A stretch of 32,818 bases of DNA from NCBI GenBank assembly GCA_014190215.1, contig BJGB01000006.1, forward strand, positions 1 through 32,818, read 5' to 3'. Shown here piece after piece: positions 23,250 through 31,148 of the stretch; within the stretch, counting starts at the first letter, position 1; every line of letters begins with the position of its first letter. This stretch comes from Actinomycetes bacterium. Lineage in GTDB: Bacteria; Actinomycetota; Acidimicrobiia; Acidimicrobiales; Ilumatobacteraceae. A program made the translations under genes and the position numbers. A model generated the notes under the pieces. It was not told the DNA's origin. It saw only the letters and a list, made by a program, of their open reading frames with translations, and ran no database searches.

Positions 23250-24806
23250 ATGAATCAACATATCGCTGGAACAATCGACACTGCGGGAAAGACTCTCTGG
23301 CAACTGATATCTGAACGCGCCCTAATGACACCCGACAAACGGATGGCTCTTGACGGAAATGGTCGAACTCTGACCTATGGAGAATATAAAAATTGGTGTG
23401 AACGAGTTGCCGCAGGACTCTCACAAAGAGGTATCGGTAAAAATACCAATGTCTCGTGGGTCCTCCCATCTCGTTTCGAGTCGCTTGTTCTCACGGGCGC
23501 ACTCTCACGCTTAGGTGCGATTCAAAATCCAATTCTGCCGATCTACCGAAATCGGGAAGTGAGTTTTATCGTCTCCCAATCAAACTGCAAGGTTTTGATT
23601 GTTCCACGCATGTTTCGTGGCTTTGATTATGAACCAATGGCTCGCGAGGTCGTGACCTCACTTGGCGGCAATGTTGAGATCATTATCGCTGATCCCGACA
23701 TGCCCGAAGCAGACCCTGCTGGTCTCGCCACCTATCAGGCCGAACTCGACGACGTGCGTTGGCTTTTTTATTCTTCGGGCACGACAGCTGACCCGAAGGG
23801 CGCCAAGCACAGCGACAACAGTTTGTCGGCTGCGAATGATGGCATGCAGTGGAGTATGCAAGTCACCCCCGAGGACAAGGCCGCTGTCGTCTTTCCGATC
23901 ACTCACGTCGGTGGACTGGTGTGGCTGTTCAATGCCATGCAAACTGGTGTTGAGCTACTGATGGTTGAGACCTTTGACCCCGCGAACACCCCGAAGTGGC
24001 TGGGTGAAAACGGGGTCACCTGTGCCGGCGCGGGAACCGTTTTTTGGTTGACCTACCTCAACGCTCAAAATCAATTACCAACGGGACAGCAGTTGCTTCC
24101 CGACGTACGCATCTTCAATGGCGGTGGTGCTCCCAAACCAAAAACCCTTCATGCCGAAATGATGCGTGCATTTAATGCACCACTCATCGGCGGCTGGGGA
24201 CTGACTGAAGCACCGATCAATACCATGGTTCATGTTGACGACCCCGATGACAAAAAAGCCGTCACAGATGGTCGCCCTTGTCCTGGCGTGACACTACGTA
24301 CCATCATTGATGGCAAGGTCTGTGCCCCTGGCGAAGAAGGCGAACTACGAGTCAAGGGTCGCCAAGTCTGTCAGGGATACCTTGACTCATCTCTTGACGC
24401 CGAAGCCTTTGACGAGGATGGCTGGTTTCGAACTGGTGATTTAGGCGTTATTGACGCACAGGGTTTTGTGAGTATCACTGGTCGGTTGAAAGACATCATC
24501 ATTCGCAAGGGTGAGAATATTTCTGCAAAAGAAATTGAAGACTTGCTGTTCGCTCATCCATCTGTCGCTGACGCCGCTGTCATTGGTTTGCCGGACGATA
24601 AAAGCGGGGAACGGGCTTGCGCTGTTATTGTTTGCAAGCCTGATATGACGATTACCTTTGTTGAGATGGTTTCCTTTCTCAAGAGCGCCCAACTATCGGT
24701 GCACAAAATTCCCGAGCAATTAGAAATCGTGAGCGCTTTACCACGAAATCCAAGTGGCAAAGTCTTAAAGAAAGACCTACGAGCTACCTACGGAGGGGCA
24801 AAATGA
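23250..24806 (+). CDS. AMP-dependent acyl-CoA ligase
   Basis: A 518-residue acyl-CoA synthetase. YSSGTTADPKGAKHS is the ATP loop in the TADPKG variant seen in cyclohexanecarboxylate-CoA ligase-like proteins. GGWGLTEAP is the A5 motif, FRTGDLG A7, and K504 in NPSGKVLKKDL the catalytic lysine. It differs clearly from the FadD3-like ligase in the neighbouring unit, so the regulon has two CoA-activation steps, possibly for two acids or two stages of one pathway. I chose the ATG at 23250, 20 bases after the ADH stop; the longer frame starts within the ADH gene. Its TGA overlaps the next ATG, and CGGAGGGG there is a strong ribosome binding site. Confidence 0.92.
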   Translation: MNQHIAGTIDTAGKTLWQLISERALMTPDKRMALDGNGRTLTYGEYKNWCERVAAGLSQRGIGKNTNVSWVLPSRFESLVLTGALSRLGAIQNPILPIYRNREVSFIVSQSNCKVLIVPRMFRGFDYEPMAREVVTSLGGNVEIIIADPDMPEADPAGLATYQAELDDVRWLFYSSGTTADPKGAKHSDNSLSAANDGMQWSMQVTPEDKAAVVFPITHVGGLVWLFNAMQTGVELLMVETFDPANTPKWLGENGVTCAGAGTVFWLTYLNAQNQLPTGQQLLPDVRIFNGGGAPKPKTLHAEMMRAFNAPLIGGWGLTEAPINTMVHVDDPDDKKAVTDGRPCPGVTLRTIIDGKVCAPGEEGELRVKGRQVCQGYLDSSLDAEAFDEDGWFRTGDLGVIDAQGFVSITGRLKDIIIRKGENISAKEIEDLLFAHPSVADAAVIGLPDDKSGERACAVIVCKPDMTITFVEMVSFLKSAQLSVHKIPEQLEIVSALPRNPSGKVLKKDLRATYGGAK

Positions 24807-25639
24807 GTACCGCAAAGAAGACACCAGGGAAAAAAGCCATCGTTAAGAAATCGCCAGTGAAACCAGCACCGATTTATAAGCGCCTGCGCGCTCGACGGGC
24901 CTTTATCACAGGTGCTGGATCAGGAATCGGGCGAGCCACAGCGTTACGCTTTGCCGCTGAAGGCGCTCATGTTGCCCTCGCCGATTTACGCGGCGCCAAA
25001 GAAACAGCCGCCGAAATCAAAAAGGCTGGTGGCACTGCCGTGGCTTACGACTTAGATGTCACTAAAGCCATTGAGGTTGAGAAGGTTGTCAATAAAGCTG
25101 CCAAAGCCTTGGGTGGTTTAGACATTGTGTGCAACATCGCTGGCATCGGACATTTTGCAAACAGTCATGAAGAAACTCCGGAATGGTTTGACCGCATCGT
25201 GGCCGTCAACCTCAATGGAACTTTCTATGTCACTCGCTACGCACTGCCCCACCTTCTCGCTTCTTACGCCCAAACTGGTCGTGATGGGGTCATCGTCAAC
25301 ACAGCGTCAACATCCGGAATTATGGGCGCTCCTTGGAGCGCTGCTTATTGCGCCAGTAAAGGTGGCGTCGTCAACCTCACGCGCGAATTGGCTTACGAAT
25401 ATCGCGGCAAAGGCGTGCGCGTCAATGCAGTTGCTCCAGGAGGAACGAACACCGCCATTTACGCTTCATTCGCTGCCCTACCAGCTGATGCTGATTACGG
25501 GTTGATGGGCAAAATCATGACTCCTATGGATCCTGCTGAACCCGATGAGATGGCAAATATGTTCACCTTCATCGCTTCTGATGAAGGCCGTTATATGACT
25601 GGTTCAATCGTCGTCATTGACGGCGGAATCACCTGTTAG
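24803..25639 (+). CDS. short-chain dehydrogenase/reductase with a lysine-rich N-terminal tail
   Basis: A 278-residue classical SDR. The cofactor loop is GAGSGIG (37-43), D61 favours NAD, NIAG replaces NNAG (111-114), and S169, Y182 and K186 form the active site. It would interconvert a hydroxyl and a ketone, probably on a CoA ester or ring alcohol. Unusual is the first 26 residues before the Rossmann fold: eight lysines mixed with Ala and Pro (KKTPGKKAIVKKSPVKPAP), like a histone H1 or nucleoid-protein tail. The ATG at 24803 is fixed by the ATGA overlap and the strong ribosome binding site, so the tail is probably translated. A start within the tail is not supported by another ATG. Confidence 0.9.
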   Translation: MSTAKKTPGKKAIVKKSPVKPAPIYKRLRARRAFITGAGSGIGRATALRFAAEGAHVALADLRGAKETAAEIKKAGGTAVAYDLDVTKAIEVEKVVNKAAKALGGLDIVCNIAGIGHFANSHEETPEWFDRIVAVNLNGTFYVTRYALPHLLASYAQTGRDGVIVNTASTSGIMGAPWSAAYCASKGGVVNLTRELAYEYRGKGVRVNAVAPGGTNTAIYASFAALPADADYGLMGKIMTPMDPAEPDEMANMFTFIASDEGRYMTGSIVVIDGGITC

Positions 25640-25656
25640 AGAAAGCAACAAAAAAA

Positions 25657-26559
25657 ATGGGAATCTGTGACGGCCGCGTGGTCATTATTACTGGAGCTGG
25701 ACGAGGACTTGGTCGCGCACATGCACTGGCTTTCGCTGCTGAGGGGGCCAAGGTCATCGTCAATGATGTGGGTGCTTCACTCACAGGCGAAGGGCACGAC
25801 ATCAGTCCAGCGGCTGAAGTGGTAGCAACTATCAAAGCAATGGGCGGCGAAGCGGTCATTAACGATGATGATGTCAGCGACTGGGATGGTGCTGGTCGCA
25901 TGGTGCAACAAGCCATTGATACCTTCGGGCGTCTCGATACTTTGGTCTGCAACGCGGGCATCGTTCGGGATCGGATGATCGTCAATATGTCAGTTGATGA
26001 GTGGGACGCTGTGATGAAAGTTCACTTACGCGGCATGTTCTGCCCCGTTCGTCATGCCGTTGATTATTGGCGAGCGATGAGTAAGGCAGGAACGCCCGTT
26101 GAAGCACGGATCATCACCACTTCATCGGGTGCTGGCTTATTTGGCAGTGTTTCACAAGCCAACTATTCGGCCGCCAAGGCTGGTATTGCCTCATTCACTA
26201 TCGTCAGTGCTGCAGAACTTGAGCGCTACGGAATTAAGATCAACGGCATTGCACCGTCAGCACGCAGTCGCATGACGCAAGACGCATTCGCCGAGATGAT
26301 GAAGAAGCCAGACTCTGGATTTGACGCGATGGATCCCGCTAATGTCAGCCCCGTCGTGGTCTGGCTTGGTTCATCTGTCTGTGAAATCTCGGGACGAATG
26401 TTTGAAACGTCAGGTGGCGAACTATCGGTGGCTGATGGCTGGCAGCACGGTCAAGTATTTAACAAGGGTGCTCGTTATGAGGCAGCCGAGGTTGGTGCTG
26501 TCATTACCGATCTCTTACGAGAAGCACCCGCCGCAGCTCCTGTCTACGGAGCGAACTAA
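25657..26559 (+). CDS. short-chain dehydrogenase, MFE-2/Rv3548c-like
   Basis: A 300-residue SDR that resembles the (3R)-hydroxyacyl-CoA dehydrogenase part of peroxisomal MFE-2 and mycobacterial Rv3548c. GAGRGLGRAHALAFAAEGAK (13-32) is the cofactor region, CNAGIVRDRM holds the NAG motif, and S156/S157, Y170 and K174 form the active site. A C-terminal extension of about 50 residues goes beyond the usual SDR length of 250. The likely role is oxidation of a 3-hydroxyacyl-CoA in the regulon's pathway. It follows the other SDR by 17 bases, with no good Shine-Dalgarno sequence. Its TAA shares one base with the TetR start. Confidence 0.9.
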   Translation: MGICDGRVVIITGAGRGLGRAHALAFAAEGAKVIVNDVGASLTGEGHDISPAAEVVATIKAMGGEAVINDDDVSDWDGAGRMVQQAIDTFGRLDTLVCNAGIVRDRMIVNMSVDEWDAVMKVHLRGMFCPVRHAVDYWRAMSKAGTPVEARIITTSSGAGLFGSVSQANYSAAKAGIASFTIVSAAELERYGIKINGIAPSARSRMTQDAFAEMMKKPDSGFDAMDPANVSPVVVWLGSSVCEISGRMFETSGGELSVADGWQHGQVFNKGARYEAAEVGAVITDLLREAPAAAPVYGAN

Positions 26560-27191
26560 TGACTGATGATGTCCTCGCCGCTGATGGCAGGGTCATCGGA
26601 ACACGGGCGATTGCAACACGTCGACGCCTGCTTGATGCAACAGCAAAGTTGCTCACTGAACAAGGCATCTTGGACCTCCGCGTCGTTGACATCACTCGTG
26701 ATATCGGTTCGTCTCCTGCAACCTTCTATCAGTATTTCAATGATGTTGATGAAGCAATTCTGGAATTGGCTAAGGAAGCAACCGAAGATGAAAAACCGTT
26801 AGTCAGGCTCCTACAACCAGGTTGGAATAAAAAAACAGGACTCGAACAAGCCCATCATTTTGTTGACGCCTATATGGTTTTTTGGGATACCCACCACGCT
26901 GTCTTGCGCGCTCGCAATCTCAAGGCCGAAGAGGGAAACCGCCACTTTCGCGCCGTGCGGACCGAAGCAAACTTGTTGATCATGAATGCTCTCGCGGCGA
27001 TGGTGACCGAAGGAGTCAATGCAAAACGACTTCCCGACTCCCTTGATCCATTCACCACCGCTGCTGCCGTCGTTGCCATGTGCGAACGACTCTTAGCTTT
27101 CCAGCCAGAAATGGCCAAGCGCGGATCTGATAAGAACGCAATTCGCAATACCTTGGCGACATTGCTCTACGGGGCGCTCACTGGCCACTGA
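26559..27191 (+). CDS. TetR family transcriptional regulator
   Basis: A 210-residue TetR-type repressor. The N-terminal DNA-binding domain covers about residues 18-65 with the helix-turn-helix at 41-60 (VVDITRDIGSSPATFYQYF). The rest is the all-helical ligand-binding and dimerisation domain. It is the fifth gene of the operon starting at 22126 and is tied to the previous gene by a TAATG overlap. I infer that it binds the four TCTGAC-N5-GTCAGA palindromes, represses all four units including its own, and is released by an acyl-CoA or free acid of the pathway. Binding is not shown by sequence. The LLM gene converges on it with five bases between stops. Confidence 0.93.
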   Translation: MTDDVLAADGRVIGTRAIATRRRLLDATAKLLTEQGILDLRVVDITRDIGSSPATFYQYFNDVDEAILELAKEATEDEKPLVRLLQPGWNKKTGLEQAHHFVDAYMVFWDTHHAVLRARNLKAEEGNRHFRAVRTEANLLIMNALAAMVTEGVNAKRLPDSLDPFTTAAAVVAMCERLLAFQPEMAKRGSDKNAIRNTLATLLYGALTGH

Positions 27192-27196
27192 GGAAT

Positions 27197-28102
27197 TTAC
27201 AAACTCGGAATGAGGCTTGCTAATTCGCGGAATTCGTTCATTGTCACGGCAGTTGGATTTGCCGAAAGAACTTGCACGCACACATGATCTGCGCCACCAT
27301 CAAGGTGAGCCTTGATGCGGGCATGAATATCTTCCAGCGTTCCCCAAGCAACGATGGCATCAACCAACTTGTCCGATGGCCCATTTGGCGTGACGAGGTC
27401 TTCGTCTCCCCAACCCAACCGCCGCAAATTATTGGTGTAGTTGGGTAAGCCCATGTATGTCGACATGTGCCCACGCGCGATTGCACGCGCTTCGTCGGCG
27501 TTGGTACTGAATACAACGGCTTGTTCTGGAGCCAATAAGGCGTCGGGACCCACGATCGCACGCGCGATAGGCGTGTGTTCAACCGGCACAAAATAGGGGT
27601 GGGCTCCCAGAGTTTTTTCAGCCGCTAATTTCAGCATTTTGGGACCAAGAGCTGCCAGACAACGCGCTGGAGCCTGTGTTGGTCCCGAGGCGAAGAACAA
27701 ACTGCGATCCATGGCGTCGAGATACTTCACCATATTTGAGTATGGCTTGCCGTACGACGCTCCATGGAAACCTTCAACAGCAGGTTGATGACTCACACCG
27801 ATACCCAACAGAAAACGATCGGGGAAAGCTTCGGTGAGAGTTTTTTGACCCGCCGACATTGTCATTGCGGAACGAGCGTGAAGTGATGCAATGCCTGTTC
27901 CCATGATCAGTTTTTCAGTCGCTGATAACAGCAACCCACATGAGGCAAAGGGTTCACGACCCACAGCCTCAGGAACCCACACCGCTCCAAAACCCAACTC
28001 CTCAATCTGAGCGGCGGTTTTTTGTGCCTCTTTCATTGGTTGCATATCTAACTGAAAAGTCCAGAGACCCAATTTCCCAAGTGAATTTTTTGTCAAAGTC
28101 AT
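27197..28102 (-). CDS. LLM class (F420-dependent-type) oxidoreductase
   Basis: A 301-residue luciferase-like protein resembling the MSMEG_4141-type family (TIGR03620, from memory). It begins with LGKLGLWTFQLDMQP, then IEELGFGAVWVPEA, FLLGIGVSHQPAVEGFHG (about residues 97-114) and CLAALGPKMLKLAAEKTLGA. Substrate and cofactor are not proven. I chose the ATG at 28102 over a TTG at 28108 because TAGGTT lies six bases upstream on the minus strand. It is not under a recognisable copy of the palindrome. Confidence 0.9.
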   Translation of the reverse strand: MTLTKNSLGKLGLWTFQLDMQPMKEAQKTAAQIEELGFGAVWVPEAVGREPFASCGLLLSATEKLIMGTGIASLHARSAMTMSAGQKTLTEAFPDRFLLGIGVSHQPAVEGFHGASYGKPYSNMVKYLDAMDRSLFFASGPTQAPARCLAALGPKMLKLAAEKTLGAHPYFVPVEHTPIARAIVGPDALLAPEQAVVFSTNADEARAIARGHMSTYMGLPNYTNNLRRLGWGDEDLVTPNGPSDKLVDAIVAWGTLEDIHARIKAHLDGGADHVCVQVLSANPTAVTMNEFRELASLIPSL

Positions 28103-28108
28103 ATTCAA

Positions 28109-28114
28109 AACCTA
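28109..28114 (-). promoter_or_regulatory. candidate -10 hexamer, leaderless LLM gene
   Basis: On the minus strand TAGGTT lies six bases before the ATG at 28102, and no Shine-Dalgarno sequence is present. Confidence 0.45.
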
Positions 28115-28166
28115 GACCAGATTTTGCAAGATTGAAGCATCCGCAATACGCACAATCGATCTTTGA

Positions 28167-30188
28167 TCAGTTCGGAGGATATTGAATTGTGTAGCCAGGG
28201 TTATCGGGGTTGATGCGACCCGAACCCTGATTACCAAATAAGACAGTTGCTGCGTTCCATAGATCTTCCACGAGATCCCAGCCTGCAGCGTTCGTCTCTT
28301 CGTAGTGACCTTGGGGTTCACCCAACTCGCGCCCTAATGCCTGACCATAACGACACACTGCTGCCACCGCTGCGGCATCAGCTGCGGTGTAGGCCGCTGA
28401 TGCATTGGGGTCATCGGTGATCTTCTTACATGTCAGTCCGCCCACGGAATCGACATGCTCAATGATTCCCCGAGCATTTAGATCGGCACAAGTCGTACCA
28501 GCGGGCAAAGCGATTTCTAAACATTTCAATCGGTACTCAGACACAAGCACCCAGTATCCAACTTCTTCAGTCCCAAGACCAACGGTAAAGGGCACATCAC
28601 GTTGTACCAGAGACATCAGATAGCCCGGAATGTCGTAATCAACTCCTTCAGCATGAAGTCCTGGACCTTCCAAATAATACTTGGATGTATTTGTATCAAA
28701 GTCGCTCGGCAGACCCACGACTAGTTCCGGCGGTAATTCACCAGGCATGAAGATGAAGCCGACTGAACCAAGATCCAAAAATGAGATGCGCGTTTTCAGC
28801 ACATCACCAACGCGTATCTCGCTATCAGTCAAAGGTGTCAGCACCGGATCCACTTCAAGAACCCCGTCATCACTGGCACAGGTCGCGTCAGATTCTGGTT
28901 GGCCTGGCTCGCAGGTGTAGAGCATCGGTGGCTTCCATGCAAGATCGCCATCACCGATCAATAAACGAAAGCCGATGTTCGTCAACTTGGTATAGAAAGG
29001 TTGCGTCGTGAATTCAACCTTGTCGACCGTGATCGGCTCCGCCTTGCTGACTAGATCAATCACTGCCTGTGACAACTGGGTTCCAATAGCTTCGGTACGC
29101 GCCAGATTGCGGCACCGCAAATCCTCGCAACCCAACACAGGCTCCGCTCCCTCTGGTGCCGTCCAACCATTGCCCACTGGATGGGTGTCAGAGATCTTCC
29201 AAACATCCGCATCGCCTGGTCCAATCTGACTACCGACTGCACCATTGAGATACAAAATGTCACCGAACCCTTGACTCTGCAGATTTTCGCGTAACACTCC
29301 CGGATAGTCAGCAGTGAAGTATCGACCATCAGCTGAACAAGAGTCAGCATCCCAACCTTTTTCGACGCAGATGGCGGCGAGATTTGGCACGTCGGGCGGA
29401 TCCCAGCCGAGTGTGGTTTCTGGATGACTATTCCATTGCACAACTGTGGCGATCGGGGCACGACTTTGGCTCGTGAGGGCGAGGACATTGAGTCGCGGAT
29501 CAAAGACGATTGGGTCGCGTCCATCGCTGACACCAAATCGATGAACACCCGTAGCGGCCCTAGCCACCGCTGGCTGAAGGTCGCTCACCGCATCAGCTAC
29601 AACGCCGGCGATGACGTCGGCCATATAGGAGTACCAATCATCGTTGATGGAGAACGCTGTATCTGGGCCATGATGATTATGAGTGGCATTGATCATTATC
29701 GGTACACCCTGCCAATCTGCAGGTAGTAACACTTGTGCACGACGCTCAATCTCATCGGCATCACTAGAGAAAATCATGTACACATCGACGCCGACCAAAA
29801 TGGCGCGCTCGCCATTGTTGTCAAGAGCTATCGCCGTGGCACGGATATCATCGTGCACCCAACTGCCGTCACTTTCACCGTTGCCAACATCAACTGAACC
29901 TTGATCAAATGTCTTGACATAGACGCCGATGTCATTGGGAGCAATCGTGGCAGCATTCCAACCTGGAGCCTGAGCCAAATAATCGGTCGTCCCATCGAGA
30001 GTCGGCAGCACTGAGGCACTGGCTGACCCCGCCAACAAAGACGATTCACTCGGGACACTGGTATCAGGGACCTCGGTGCCTGCGGGCCCAGAAGTCACTG
30101 TGCCTGAGTCACTGGAACTACAAGCCACCAGCGACAAGAACAAGACAATGACAACTGATGCACAAGAACTACGAATCTGTCGTTTCAT
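28167..30188 (-). CDS. neutral/alkaline ceramidase-like lipoprotein hydrolase
   Basis: A 673-residue exported protein. The N-terminus is a lipoprotein signal peptide with lipobox LVAC (Cys23), followed by a Ser/Thr/Pro linker to about residue 60. The rest resembles the N-terminal catalytic domain of neutral ceramidases: THNHHGPD (169-176) and NSHPETT (253-259) carry the histidines that bind zinc in that family. Neutral ceramidases cut the amide of ceramide; distant homologues may act on other amides, so the substrate is open. A strong Shine-Dalgarno sequence (AGGGGGA) precedes the ATG and lies in the loop of a short hairpin. NudC lies upstream on the same strand, 100 bases away. Confidence 0.82.
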   Translation of the reverse strand: MKRQIRSSCASVVIVLFLSLVACSSSDSGTVTSGPAGTEVPDTSVPSESSLLAGSASASVLPTLDGTTDYLAQAPGWNAATIAPNDIGVYVKTFDQGSVDVGNGESDGSWVHDDIRATAIALDNNGERAILVGVDVYMIFSSDADEIERRAQVLLPADWQGVPIMINATHNHHGPDTAFSINDDWYSYMADVIAGVVADAVSDLQPAVARAATGVHRFGVSDGRDPIVFDPRLNVLALTSQSRAPIATVVQWNSHPETTLGWDPPDVPNLAAICVEKGWDADSCSADGRYFTADYPGVLRENLQSQGFGDILYLNGAVGSQIGPGDADVWKISDTHPVGNGWTAPEGAEPVLGCEDLRCRNLARTEAIGTQLSQAVIDLVSKAEPITVDKVEFTTQPFYTKLTNIGFRLLIGDGDLAWKPPMLYTCEPGQPESDATCASDDGVLEVDPVLTPLTDSEIRVGDVLKTRISFLDLGSVGFIFMPGELPPELVVGLPSDFDTNTSKYYLEGPGLHAEGVDYDIPGYLMSLVQRDVPFTVGLGTEEVGYWVLVSEYRLKCLEIALPAGTTCADLNARGIIEHVDSVGGLTCKKITDDPNASAAYTAADAAAVAAVCRYGQALGRELGEPQGHYEETNAAGWDLVEDLWNAATVLFGNQGSGRINPDNPGYTIQYPPN

Positions 30189-30189
30189 T

Positions 30190-30207
30190 TCTATATCCCC
30201 CTATAGA
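30190..30207 (-). other. small hairpin presenting the Shine-Dalgarno sequence
   Basis: TCTATA and TATAGA form a perfect six-base-pair stem around GGGGGA, one base upstream of the ceramidase-like start codon. Five of the six pairs are A-U, so the hairpin would be weak. Confidence 0.35.
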
Positions 30208-30288
30208 TCAGCGAAGAAACATGTCCCCCGACACACTCACAATACTCGCAAAAACAAGGAGCGAATGACAGCCATAGATTCTCTGTTC

Positions 30289-31119
30289 TTATTCGTTTAG
30301 CCATGAATCAATGAGTTTGCGGGCGATTGAAATCCCAGGAGGAATATTTGGTAAGGCGTCCTTGCGGTACCAATTTGCATCCAGAATTTCACTCGGATCA
30401 CAGACAATCTCTCCGCTCACCCATTCGGCGCGAAAGCCCAACATCAAACTATGTGGGAAGGGCCAAGGTTGGCTTCCCATGTACGTCACAGTTCCGACGT
30501 GGACGCCAACTTCTTCAAATACTTCACGCACTACTGCACCTTCAAGCGTCTCACCTGGTTCAACGAATCCCGCAAGGCAGCTGTACATCGGACCACGAAA
30601 TTGCACACCTTGGGCCAACAAAGCTTCTTGATCGGGGCCGGCAGGACCACGAGTCACCAATGTGATCATTGCAGGTGCTAATCGCGGAAAATTCATCAAC
30701 CCACAGGCAGCACACTTCATCGCCCGCTCACCAGGTAGTGCGTCAGTCTTGTCTCCACAACGACCGCAAAAACGATGAGTTCTCGCCCACTCAACCAGTT
30801 GCACCGCGCGACCAGCTACAAGCCAATCTTCTTGCGAAGCACGACCAAAGAAACTAAATAAGTCCAGCGCTCCCCCATCGGAAGGGTCTTCGCCGCGTGG
30901 TACATCGACACCCCAGCAGGCATAGTCGTCAAGCATGCCCAAGAAGTGGGTTGAATAAGCAGAATCTGCGGGTTCCTCAGCAATCCAAACGCGAGATTCA
31001 ACCACATGAAAATAGCGATCGCCGACTGAATCGGTGGCTGGTTTCATGGATGGCTGAAAGCGAGATGGTCGAGAAATTGAACCCGGGCCGAAAGATCTAG
31101 GTTGCTGCGAATCGGTCAC
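30289..31119 (-). CDS. nudC: NADH pyrophosphatase NudC (NAD-RNA decapping type)
   Basis: A 276-residue Nudix hydrolase with the full NudC layout. The zinc ribbon uses C118, C121, C136 and C139, the Nudix box is GFVEPGE...REVFEEVGV (184-206), and SQPWPFPHS (216-224) is the motif that separates NudC from other Nudix enzymes. It cleaves NADH to NMNH and AMP and can remove NAD caps from RNA in related bacteria. The start is GTG at 31119; the alternative ATG at 31047 would trim an unconserved 24-residue lead. No good ribosome binding site is seen. It is divergent from the thiolase gene. Confidence 0.95.
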   Translation of the reverse strand: MTDSQQPRSFGPGSISRPSRFQPSMKPATDSVGDRYFHVVESRVWIAEEPADSAYSTHFLGMLDDYACWGVDVPRGEDPSDGGALDLFSFFGRASQEDWLVAGRAVQLVEWARTHRFCGRCGDKTDALPGERAMKCAACGLMNFPRLAPAMITLVTRGPAGPDQEALLAQGVQFRGPMYSCLAGFVEPGETLEGAVVREVFEEVGVHVGTVTYMGSQPWPFPHSLMLGFRAEWVSGEIVCDPSEILDANWYRKDALPNIPPGISIARKLIDSWLNE

Positions 31120-31135
31120 CCCTAGAGCATGACCG

Positions 31136-31141
31136 TAAGAT
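31136..31141 (+). promoter_or_regulatory. candidate -10 hexamer for the thiolase gene
   Basis: TAAGAT lies seven bases before the ATG at 31149. It overlaps the in-frame ATG at 31140, which favours the downstream start. Confidence 0.45.
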
Positions 31142-31148
31142 GACCCCT

